Position numbers and translations under genes: made by a program
DNA from: Gymnogyps californianus
Taxonomy: Eukaryota; Chordata; Aves; Accipitriformes; Cathartidae
NCBI RefSeq assembly: GCF_018139145.2
Contig: NC_059477.1
Span: 18,463,522 to 18,527,521 of the forward strand
Direction of reading: 5' to 3'
DNA: 64,000 nucleotides
Notes under the pieces: generated by a model
What the model was told of the DNA's origin: nothing
The model's input: only the letters and a program-made list of their open reading frames with translations
Databases searched by the model: none
In this document: positions 13,890-25,300 of the stretch, piece after piece
How positions within the stretch are numbered: the first letter of the stretch is position 1
How the letters are laid out: the number at the start of each line of letters is the position of its first letter

Positions 13890-14160
13890 GACTTGCAAAT
13901 ATCCATGAAAGAACAAGAGGGCAGGAAGGGGACACTAGGTGTGCATATGAAGCAAAATTTAGAGAGTAAAGTGAGCTCAAAAGGCAGGAGAACAGAGGGA
14001 GCCACAAGGAAGGAACCTGAATTAAAGAAAGTGGGGAAAACAGGAAATGGTGCTGCTGAAGGCAGATGCATGCAGCTGAGCATGGAGGGAAAATGTATGT
14101 TGAAGCCAAAAGATGACTGGGGAAGAGAATGGTAGAGGGCAGCAAGCTGGGGAGGAACAG
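13890..14160. repeat. Purine-rich tract
   Basis: About 270 bases are strongly biased to A and G on the + strand, with many gga/gaa/agg runs. This opens frames on both strands (up to 125 codons on the minus strand), which I regard as a composition effect. It starts about 475 bp after the GAF-A exon. No repeat family is recognised. Purine-rich intronic sequence can carry splicing enhancers, but nothing shows that here. Confidence 0.45.
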
Positions 14161-14238
14161 AACAGCATCTATAGCATTAGTTTGCTTCTGAATCACTTTT
14201 GATACTTGAAAATCTTGGATATGTTGAATATGATTTAT

Positions 14239-14271
14239 TAGCATACACTACAAATCTGGTAGTGTATGCTA
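14239..14271. repeat. Perfect inverted repeat, 13-bp arms, 7-base loop
   Basis: The left arm tagcatacactac (14239-14251) and the right arm gtagtgtatgcta (14259-14271) are exact reverse complements, separated by aaatctg. The next base pair outward is mismatched. Transcribed RNA would form a compact hairpin. There is no obvious longer stem of microRNA-precursor type, and no terminator role is expected in a vertebrate intron. Confidence 0.85.
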
Positions 14272-14448
14272 CAATGGGTAACTAACTGCAAATTAAACAA
14301 AATGAGACCTCTGAATAGGCTTTTTTCTGCACTTTTTATTAGTACTCTCTGTGTCTGTGTAAAGGGAATTTTGTTTAAATGCAGCCTTATCATGGATACT
14401 ACATTTGATTATCATACATTCAACTAGCAAAACAACTGTGTACATGTG

Positions 14449-15054
14449 TGTCGTGGTTTAACCCCAGTCAGCAACTCAGCACCACGCAGCCGTTTCCCCC
14501 TCCCCTCCCAGTGGGGTGAGGAGGAGGAAAGGAAAGGAAAACAAGTAAAACTCGTGGGTTGAGATAAGAACAGTTTAATAACTAAAGTAAAATATAATAC
14601 TAACAATAGTAATAATGAAATATAATAATAATAGTAATGAAAAGGAATACAACAAAAAAAGGAAGGGGGGGGAAGGAAAAAAAAATAACCAGTGATGCAC
14701 AATGCAATTGCTCACCACCCGCTGACCAATGCCCAGTTAGTTCCCAAGCCACGATCCGCCCCTCCCGGCCAACTCCCCCCTGTTTACATACTGGGCATGA
14801 CATTCCATGGTATGGAATACCCCTTTGGCTAGTTCAGGTCAGCTGTCCTGGCTGTGCTCCCTCCCAGCTTCTTGCACACCTGCTTGCTGGCAGAGTATGG
14901 GAGACTGAAAAGTCCTTGGCTTAAGATAAGTGCTACTTAGCAACAACTAAAACATCAGTGTGTTATCAACATCATTCTCACACTAAATCCAAAACACAGC
15001 ACTGTACCAGCTACTAAAAAGAAAGTTAACTCTGTCCCAGCCGAAACCAGGACA
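14449..15054 (+). mobile_element. Solo LTR of an endogenous retrovirus (ERV-L-like), copy 1
   Basis: The 606-bp element begins TGTCGTGGTTTAACCCC and ends GAAACCAGGACA, so it has TG...CA ends with near-perfect short inverted termini. It is flanked by a perfect 5-bp target site duplication, atgtg, at 14444-14448 and 15055-15059. Five-base duplications fit class III (ERV-L) integration better than the six expected for most ERV-K. No gag, pol or env lies beside it, so it is a solo LTR left after recombination. It is in the same orientation as PDE11A. It contains an ATA-rich microsatellite around 14580-14640 and a degraded TATA-like site near 14783. It is clearly the same family as the copies at 42507, 44754, 53972 and 57009. 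Confidence 0.88.
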
Positions 15055-15703
15055 ATGTGAATTGTGTATTACACAAACATATTAATGTAAATATTTGATG
15101 CCACTACTGAGGCTGTGGCATTTGCTTCCATTCAGTGACTGCTAAATACTATCTAAAATCACCAAGTTGCCCATACTTTAATTACCATCTTTATATTATT
15201 TTTACTAGTTGTTTATATCACTGTTATAAGCCTATATGTTAGAATTCTTCAAGAATATATTAAATAGGTTCTGACATGTAGAGTTATGGAAAAATAAATG
15301 AGAACATAACCATTATTGTGCCCCGTAATAGATCTTAGATTTAATGAGGCCTGGCAGTCTGTGTGCTGTTATTTCCAAATCTGTGCTTTTAAGTTTCTTC
15401 ACTCACTGATAACCTAGAAAGCGTGATGTACCTCTGGGAAGCAAGAGAGCACGCACTTCCAGGAGAACGTCTTGCAGGATTAGCAAACAGGTTTTTTATC
15501 ATAATATCAGCAAAAGTGGTTGTGAGGAAAGGGAGCAAGTGAAAATTGGGAAATCCTTTTCAAAATAAGAAAAGATCTACCTGGGTATTGAGGTGGTTCG
15601 TGCAGAAAAGCCGTGTGAGTAGCTGGCAAAAGACGTAAATTCAGCTTTGTGTTGATGTTACAATTTCTGACAATTAACAGCTTCAGAATGGTTAGGAAAT
15701 GAA

Positions 15704-15797
15704 AATTACTTCTCCTCTTCCTCCCCCCAAGCCCTCTCAAAGAAATGTCAATTACTCCTCCTCTTCCTCCCCCTCCAAGCCCTCTCAGAGAAATGTC
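15704..15797. repeat. Tandem duplication of a 46/48-bp pyrimidine-rich unit
   Basis: Two adjacent units, 15704-15749 and 15750-15797, both begin aattact, run through a cctcttcctcccc tract, then ccaagccctctca, and end gaaatgtc. They differ by a few substitutions and a 2-base length change in the C-run. The pattern fits a local duplication by replication slippage. No gene is involved. Confidence 0.9.
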
Positions 15798-18700
15798 AGT
15801 ATCATTTAAGTCTGACTCTTGTTTGCAAGTGTCTATCCTCTCTTAGTAATGTGTGAAGCAATTAAAATAATCTGTTGGGCTTTTTTTTACAAAGCTATAA
15901 GACTATATTGTATAATGAAATGTCACTTGGGGGCACTACTGTCTTGAGTCAATAGGAAACAAAGAATTATGTTTTCAATTAGAATTAAGTAGAAGCTAGC
16001 ATCATTTTTATGTACTCTTAGTTATTTTCAGGAAGTTAAAAGCAAATAAAATATTTAAGATTTGAGGAGTTTTAATGCTCCCAAGCTGTAACCAAGTTTA
16101 TATTTTGCAATATGTAAAATGGAGTATTGGATTTCAAAGTTTTTCTATTTTGTTTTTCATGGCAAATTTTGGGGGTTTTCTCTTACATCTCTGATGGTGG
16201 TGATAACGCAGCACTAATAATGAGTCTAAGTGGATTTTCCACATGTCATGGTTGTTTCCCGCTGCCAAATTTCTTTTCTCCTTTTGGTGTAAGGAATGTT
16301 TCAGCCAATTCATTGTTTAAATGCAGAAGTAGACTTGATAGCCACTGGCATGAGAGAAAATGTTCTGTCTCACAATGTGTTTTCTCTTGCCAACATCAGT
16401 GGCTCAGCTGAACAGACTGATTTCAGAGATTTCCAGTTTGATACAAACAATAGTAGAATACCTTATTACTTTTGTATAGCAGCCATCATTATTACGTTAT
16501 GTTGTGTAATTGGTAACTTTTTGGAGAAATAGGCTGGTGATATACTTTTACATGTATTTTGCAAATGAAGACACCAGTTCATCTGCACAGGCGTAGAAAA
16601 GGAAGATTAAAACACAAACCCTTGAAAAGAACTGTGCACCCTGCATGCATTCCCAGTACTGTCCTGAAGTTTCATTTAAGTATTTGTGCTGTTTGCTGGT
16701 GAGTCATACTTGTTCCAGAACTAGTGAGAAACTCAGCCTAACAAGAGCTTGACAGTCTGTAGTTTAGATTATTGTATGCCCTTTAGAGTCTTCTGAGATG
16801 CGATGCCAAAACAAATCTAATCCTCCATCAGAGAGGCTTAACAAACAGCAGCAGCAGCTCCACTGTCACTTAAACTGGCATCCTGGGTCTCTCTGGCTCT
16901 GACGTCCTCCTAGCCTGAAAGAAGTGAATTGACTGTGGGGAAACTACCTAGGGCAGCCAGCTTGAATTAAATCCTGCTTGACTTACTGAAAAGCAGTAGT
17001 TTGAATGCAGTGAGATCTCTCCTGGGAGGGGGAAGGAAGAACTGGATTTGGTTGTCTGTGCTCTGTGGATAGTTTTATTAAGAAATATATATATATCTCT
17101 CTCCAGATTCCAGGATTCAGCTGATGTATGTTTGGTTTGTGGGTGCTTGAAGATACGGTTCTCGTGCTCCAACATTTCTATTTCTTACGTTCCTAATAGC
17201 AGCCCTGTGATTCTAAATTGCCCGATTTAATGTGCTCTTCTTGGTCCATATTAATTAAGGCTTAACTATATTCTATACTGGGTCTGCCATAGTGATGAAC
17301 AATTTGTAGAGATTTCGCTATACCTGCTAATTGGTTTTCTGTGAGTTTTTGCATGATGGGCTTAGAGGCACACTGGCAGGTAGCAATTTCAAAGTCAGTT
17401 AGGACAGTTTCTTTATCTTAGGGAAGTAATCAACTGTAAATAAAACTGCTAGGGAAGGGAGTGATCCAGAATAGGCAAGCATCCTTGACTGTTGTGAAAA
17501 TGATGACCCCAGCTCTGTGAATGTGTGGAATTTACCAAAGTCACCTGGAAATTATTTTGATGGGTCCACTAGAAAGGAATGTAAGAAACAAATTAGGTAA
17601 AGAATTTTTTTGTTTCATATATTGCAGTAAGTGACCTCCTGCTAATATCTACCTTCGTTCTCTGAAAATCTGCATGGCAGTGGGACTCCAAAAGCTATCA
17701 TTTAAAACTGGCATAATCCTCAAAGGTATCATGTGGCCTGTATGTCACTTACATCCCAATGCAAGAGACAAATCCACTGAAAGAAGGCAGAAAATAACAA
17801 AGACATTTGAAGGATGAAGGTGCTGAAGTGCTACAACTGTCTGGGAAAACTCTAATGGTCTATTAGGCACAGTTCTCAAAAAGTACTTGCAACACAATCT
17901 AAATTAAAATAAATCACAGTAACTGAACTTGCTTGCTGGGGGAGTTTAAAACAATTTGTCACTAGAATATTGGCTTTATCTATCAAGGCAGCTTCACACT
18001 ACTGGTTTGCAACGAACAGCACCAAATGAATGCAGTGGCAAATATTTGCATGGAGTTCTTAGTCTTGCATGCATTCAGTCATGCTTTCAAGTTAAGCTGA
18101 AAGTCTACGTTTCTTTTTAGTTACAGAACTCTATAAATGTGCTTGAAACTTAACAAAAATGTATCTATATCAATACCTCTGTTTTGAGACTGGCAGTTAA
18201 TATTTGAATTGGACATCTTTATCACTGAGGTACGGAAACATGTCCAAGATGTCTTACAGTGATATTTTAGTGAACTATTTATTTTTTTCAAATATAAATG
18301 TTTCTCTTCCTAGGCTCAGGGGCTACTTTGTTGCTGTGTGTTTATGGTACGTATTACACTAAATTCTTGATACCTGTTTGAGGCCTCTAGGTGCTATTAT
18401 AAAACAAACACATTGTCAGATTTGGCATCAGGAAGGGTTTCTCTATAGAACAGTTCAGTGAAGATTTTCGTGGGGTTTTTTTGTGGGGACTGGGGTTTTG
18501 TTCTTGTCTTGTACGATGGTGAGAGTGAGTAGGGTATCTGGATTCTTCCTGCAATTGCCAGCAGGAATCTGAACCTGTTGGCTATTCCCATATTTCCTGT
18601 GCTTGTATCTTCTTAATTAATACAGAGAGACTTGAACAAATAAGAGCTCTCGTCTGTAAATGTAGACGGTCATTTGGCTAATGTTTGTAGTATTTGACTC

Positions 18701-21700
18701 AAAGCTCAATAAACTAAATGGAAGAATATCTGCTGACTTCAGAGGCTTTTAAACATCAGACCTTTGTCCATTTCTCCCATAGGAGCATTTCATTAAATGC
18801 AGACCCCCAAGTCTATTTTATGAAGCTTAAATTCATCTGGGTGAGAGCACTGTAAAGAAATCAGTTAAGGGTCAGTTTTGGCTTCTGTATCCTTCCACTG
18901 GATGCAAACAGGCTCCAATAGGCTGAACACAGTTTCTGTGGTAGACTGTGCTGTTGATCAAACACCTCTCTAAGATATCTCGATTCACTAGGCATAAAGA
19001 TGACTGCTTAATTACTTTCGTGAACATTCATTGAAAAGTCAGAAAACTGGAGAGGTTGTTATGCCAACCCCCCAACACAACAAAGGTCAGGGTCTCCCTC
19101 AAGTTAAGTTAACTTTTTTCTAGGAGATAGTTTGTCAGCTGCATAGAGTCTGAAGTTGCCTTTGAGCTTGAACAAGGTGATTGGATTTAGAAATGGTAGT
19201 CAGTCCTGGAAACTGAGCCATACAAAGAGCCATGAGACAGAATAAAACTTTCATAATATTTGTTGGATGCTTGTCGTCAAAACAATCTGGTTGGCATACA
19301 GAAGAACCCTGTATGCATTTCTTTCCATGTTGGGCCTCATCTCTGTTCAGCTCTACAAGAACTGTGTTGTATCTAATCACAGTATGGAAGCTGCTGTTTT
19401 TATGTACCCAGAGCCTTGTGCAGGTTATGTTAAATCCGTCCAGTAGATGCATTAGATGATCTTGTCTCTTGGATCAACTATTTCAAGTGGATTAGAGAAT
19501 CATCAATGTAGCATTGTAGTGGTTATTGTAAGGCAGCCTCTGCAATTGCGTAAGGACTTAAGATGTTTTCATTGTCCAAAATACAGGCACACGGAGCCCT
19601 GAGCCTTCAACAGGATGAAGGTAATAGGCAGTGCTTTACAACCTGAGTTATTAAGGTTTTTTACTGTTCTGTTTGGCAATTTGTGGAAGCAGCTCAATTG
19701 ATTTCCTAGGAAATCAGAGCCCTTTTCCTCAGATGTGAGGGCATTAAGTATTTGTATCTAACGCAGTATTTGAGAACACATATTGCTGCTTTCCTTCATG
19801 CTTAGTTCAGTCATGTTATCAAATTATATTAATTATGTCCCTGTTTGGAAAAAAACTCTAGAGGAGTTATGAGGATAAGTGATCTATTAGAGACATTAAT
19901 TATAAAGCATTCAGTTGTACCTTGGGTCTAAGTCTTACTAAGAGACCTCTGGGTCTTCCTGCAAATTCTGAAGCATAAAAGTAGCCCTGGAGCTTGTGCT
20001 CTGTTTTCCCATTTCATTGGGATTCACATGGGGTTGCAGCAGGCCCGAAGAAAGGAGTCCAGATCTCTACTGGTCAAACACATGAACAGACTTCACAGGA
20101 AGAATGGTAATGCAACAAAATGCTGTGATCATGGATGCCTTTGTGCAGCTATACTATGTTCTTCAATGAGAAGCAGAATAGTGTAAAGTTTTCAACAGAA
20201 AGCACTGAAGTCAAGAATTCTGCAGTTCTGATGGTAATTTTCAGATGCTTCAGTAACTGGAAACTGTGATGTTAATATTACTTTTATCTTTTTTATTAAT
20301 ACTATAGTAATAGAATTTTCACTTAAATGCTTTGAATATCAAAACAACAATAATACAAGGGCTCTGGAGGATTAGAATTTTGTTTGGTTCATCTGTCAGC
20401 AGAAAGAAAGCCTGCCACAAAATAGTCTGAGGGCTATGATGTGTATTTGTTTTACAGTATAACTTTTAGGTACTGTCTATATAAGGAATTGACTAGAAAA
20501 GCTTTTTTTATTTCCTGGAGAAAAACATGTTATTGCATAACCTAAGGAATAAAGTTTTTACCTTCAGCTGTCTTCCTTTTTTTTTGGCAAAACTCCCTTA
20601 AACCAACTAAATTATTTTGATCAAATGGCTCATTAGAAAAATCTTGTTTGCTTCAAGTGAAACCTGCACTGGGGCCTTGTTACAGAAGCACGTAAAAGGA
20701 AACCTTTCTGGTTGGCAGCTGGTGAAGCCTTCATTTCTGACAATTACTGGAGATGTACCCTGTGGGCTGGATGGGAGGACTTTGTCCCTAGTGAAGTGTG
20801 TTCTGAACTTCTGTCAGTCTGTTCAGTTCTCTATAGCTGTTCTTCATAATAACTTCAAGGCTTGATATACTTTTAGAAAATAGCATTTCGCATCTCCTGC
20901 GAATTGGTTATCTTTCCTGAAGCAGAATGAAATGTTTGTACAGCAGTTCCTGCCATCAAAAATATTTCCCGCTGGAATAGTGATGCTGAGCCTGTCTGTA
21001 GCTATAGGTTACATGATGAGATATTGAAAATTTCTTAGATCATTTTGCTAAAAATTAAGTCAACTTCTGACCTTCAACATGTTATTATAGACTTCATAAG
21101 AAACTGTAATTAAAACAGTATTGTCATTCTAGCACTGACTCATGGTATGCCCTTGGGCAAACCACTTTACAGTGGTCTCTCTTCTGAAAGGTAATTCTAA
21201 AAATGGCATTAGGTGGTTCCATATCTACTATCAGACTTTCCATTTTAAGTTTTCTTACTTTATAATAAGGAAATTTATTTTCCCTCTTGTTGAGCTCAGC
21301 CTGAGCTTGTGAAGCCTTGTTGAATGCTTTCTTTGCATGCAGCAGCTGTAATCTGGACAGATCTGGTTAGAAAACACCAAAACAATTTCACAAAGATCAG
21401 TTTCAGTTCTTTGTTTAATAGTCCCAGCTTTACATATAATATTTCTCATCTCCATGAAAATTGTGCCACCCTGCTGTCCTTGATTGGTTTGCAAAAGTGT
21501 AACTGGTCTGTAATTGGTGAACTCCTGATTGTACATGAGAAGGAACTCAGTTCTCCTCCGTGCTATCTTTGCAATTGCTAGCCTGAGAAATTAATGTCTG
21601 CATCTCAGCAGTTGGAGAATGTAAGCAGCAATGTAGCTGTAAAGCCTGCTGGGAGTGTATAGGAGTGCATTTTCCCTATATCTGGGAAAATGGCTGTTTA

Positions 21701-21739
21701 ATTCTGTGGCCACAAATGAATAAAACTCTTGTCCTCTTT

Positions 21740-22170
21740 CATAGGAATATAAGAAAAGATTGGCCACCGCAGATGGAAGGTCTGTCTAACCCAGTGACCT
21801 TTCTCTGTCAGCTGCTGAAAGCAAATGCCTGGGATGAGGCAAGCACAGGATGGTATTTCTCTCATGTACTCCACCAGTTTCCTGTCATTTGCAGCTCAGG
21901 GCCAGACACGGTATCTTTTTATTTAATACCACCCCAGGAATTTTCCGCTTATTAATTTATTCAGGCATTTCTTGAAGCAAGACAAACTTCTAGCTTTCAC
22001 AACATCCTGCACATTGTGTGAAGAACTGCCGTGTGACTTCCATTAATTTTATATTATTACTCCTTGTTTTGCTTTTAGTGAACACAGTGAAGAGTCATTC
22101 CCTATTCATTTTCATGCCAATTGTTTTGCCCTAAAAATCTTCAAGCTCTAAAAGCTGTGAAGTTCCCACC
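21740..22170 (-). mobile_element. Old CR1-type LINE 3' region, reverse orientation
   Basis: The segment resembles, from memory, a CR1 tail common in turtles, crocodilians and birds. Matching pieces in order are a 'cataggaatataag' start, a 'ctgtctaacccagtg' block, 'ctttcacaacatcctgcac', 'tgtgtgaagaact', and a final 'caagctctaaaagctgtgaag' block. The matches are interrupted and diverged, so this is an ancient, immobile copy. I judge the CR1 sense strand to be minus because the recognised consensus on the + strand is the antisense one. Confidence 0.55.
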
Positions 22171-22310
22171 TGGTGCAGCAGTCTTTCCTGCAGGCAGCTG
22201 TCTGCTTTGGCAGGAGAGGTGCCTGCTACCCAGAGTCCTGGGCAGTGCCTCCAGTCTGCTGTGACAGTTGGTACTTTCCATGTCTGGAGAAGTAGAAGGC
22301 ATTTGAACCA

Positions 22311-22327
22311 TTTTTTTTTTTTTTTTT
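22311..22327. repeat. Poly-T run (17)
   Basis: This is an uninterrupted run of 17 T. It lies about 140 bp after the old CR1 fragment with no visible connection to it. Confidence 0.85.
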
Positions 22328-25300
22328 GTACACTCTAGCCTGAAAAACCAAGAACTGCACTTTTCTTAGTGTTTTAAAACTGCCTGCCAGGTATGCCCAG
22401 AACTGTTTTTGAAAGCCAGAGCAGGTCTTCATTGCTTGTTGGCATCTTGATGTCACTGCATTAACAGAACATAAAAAAAGTTTTGTTCATCATCTAACCT
22501 AGCTAGTCTGCTTTGCTGATTGTTAATTTTAGCAAAAAGTGTGACTGTTCTTATGAAAGATTCCAGAGCTCCCTCAATCATTGTGGATGTTGGGAAGTGT
22601 CATGTTTTCAATTAAAAAAAAAAAAACAACAACACCACCAAAACAAACTTACAACAAAGCATGAAAAACATGTCAGATCACCAGTAAAAGTTAGTCAACA
22701 AGATTAACAATTACTATGCAGCAAGATTACATGTTCCAGAGTAGAGTTGACTAGAATTATGAAAGCTGAAGTAGTTTAACCAACTAATGACAATGATTTC
22801 ACATCTCATGCCTAGCTGGCAAACACTAAACTAAGGTTAAAACAATCAATATTATGATGATTTTTTCAGTTGGAATGTTGTTGGAGCTGTCAGATAATTG
22901 AGCCACATTGCTGATAATCATGAATGGTGATCAGAGATTTCAGCAAGGAAATTATGCAGTGCACTTCAGGTGACTCTTAACAGGTAAGCAAACTGTGTTT
23001 AGAAAAATATTTCCTGTGAACAGCATAGTGATACAGGCAGGGGCACCAGGAAGAACACTTCATTTAACAGTGCTTTGTGAAAGCTGTGAGTAAGCACCTT
23101 AATTGTCAATTCAGTCTGTGGGGAACCCTTTTACTTAGAATATTTATCCACATACATTTTTAGCGAAACAAAAAAATATTTATACTGGCAGCTATCAAGG
23201 CTACAGCCTTTGGGCTGAACTTGACATGAATTTAACCTTAGTATTAATTTGGTGGCAATTTGCTATCTATGTGGTAGAATGGATAAAAACATTTTGTTTT
23301 TTTCTTTTTTGTTTTTTAAAAAAAAGGCTTTTGCTGTATAAAAACAGTCTAGAATTTTGTGATGCTGGTGTCATGGTTACAAGGCAAATTCAATGATAAT
23401 AGCGCTCTGGCATGATAATAGCTCTCCAGTGTTGTGGTATGCTTTTGAACTGGGAGGTGAGTGAAAATGCCCTGGAGCTGTAGTGGACAGGGCCCAGTGT
23501 GTAAGGCTGTGTTGTGGGGTCCCAAGTGTGGGGAGGCAAGTGCTAAGCGGTGATGGACTTGCGGAGATCCGAGAGCTGAGGATGTCCTAGCTGCTATGCA
23601 GTGAGGTGTCAGCGGGGCCACGTGTTGTGGTCTGAGCTGGAGCAGCCCTGTAGACTTGTCCTACAGAGCAGAATAGCTATGAATATGGTACTACTTCTGC
23701 TAAGGAAAGGAGGCTTTGAAAGAAGGAAGCTTGCCAAGACATGTTACCATAAACACAATCTGAATTTTCCTTTTCTGTCACACACAGTGGAAAACATGTT
23801 TAGAGTGGTTAGTGGGGGTTATGTACTTGCTTCTGTGGCTGAATCACAAAGGTTTATAATCTGCTCTAGCCTAGGGTTTCAGGGCTTCTCCTTCAACTCA
23901 AGGTCTAGTCATGAGCTTTTAATTCTGTGTGTCCAGAAATTTTGATTCTCAGTGATGGCAAAGATTGTTGCTACCCTACTAGACATGCACAGCAGCTGAA
24001 ACGTGGCCTCGGTAATACAGCTGTTGCAAGGGTAAACTCCAATCTCTAGTCTTTTAAAGAATATAAAATAATTCTGAACTTCAAGAAGTTGGCAAAATTT
24101 GACAGAGCAGTAGGGATGTGGATGACTTATAAAAGCTGAAGTCTGCCTGCAGAAGTGTTAAACCAGCAGATTGGCAAGAAGCTTCTCGCTAACAAATTAG
24201 AGAAACAAAATACTGCATCTAATTGAAGTTTTGGAAAAACATGCAATGTAGAGACTGTAATTTTCATTATAAGTGGAGCGATGATCTCTGTTTTTGTGTG
24301 ATCTCATGAACATCTGACAAAATCTGACCACTGAGTGATAAACTCAATAGTTGCTGCCAGCCCAAGCAGTTCATATACAAATGAAAGCATTTTATTTTTT
24401 TGAAGTGGGTTTTGGGAAATCACCCTACACAGGAAGCAGAGGCCATTCCAGTGAGATGTGAAAAGGTGTAAGCCATCATATGAGCCTGTAGGAATGAGCT
24501 TGAGCATTTCATGTGCTCAGCTGTCAGTCTTATGAGGTTTGCAGTTGCTGCATTGATGTTTATATTTGGAAGAATAAAGAGGTGGTGTTTTCCCTTCCCC
24601 CCCCCAACCTATTACAGCTTTTCACATATTCTCTGAAAATTAGGTTCTATTCTTAGAGTAGAAATAGTGGAAAAGAATGGTGAGAAACTTATTTTATAAG
24701 CCTCTGTGTTCAATGTATAAGGAGGATTTAATGTATGTTAATAAAATGAATTCCTCCACTGACTAACTACTCAGTGATCATCTTCCTCACTGATGTAATA
24801 CTAAACTACTATGTCCTGAACATTAAAACAAAATACTTCAATTATTGTTTCATCAGGTACTTAGACTTTTAATGAAAACTGAACTAGAGATGAATAATCT
24901 GGATTGATTCTAATTTAATTTATTCTAATTTGCATGGCCTTCTGTTTTGCTTCTGCTGTCAATTTTGTGGATTTTATGAGAATAGATATGTCAAGTCAGA
25001 TACTGAGATCTATTTTTGCTTGTATAAAAAGATTAATTTAGATGTTAGATGCTTGTAGTAGAATGTGATGCTGAAGCTAAAAAAATATCTAACTGTTAAA
25101 AATATCCATGAGATACTGTTTTAAATAGAACTTGCTTTTCTGGGATAGTTGCTGTAATTGTGATGTGAAGGTAATCAGGCAGTGTGATTTTATGTGGATG
25201 TTATTATGAAAGCTATGAAAGTATCAGGAACAATAATCAGAACATTGTGTATCTGGATGCATCTTCTACAATGGCAGAGTTATAGCAGAAGAACTGTGTT

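Noticed and set aside
13867..14244. 125-codon minus-strand open frame
   Set aside because: It is the complement of a purine-rich tract: the product is mostly Ser, Leu, Phe and Pro in low-complexity runs, with no domain.
22855..22990. Possible extra exon: pyrimidine tract, AG, then CAGGTAAGC near 22979
   Set aside because: The donor-like site is good, but no open frame fits PDE11A and no conservation can be assessed. Pseudo-exons of this kind are common in long introns.
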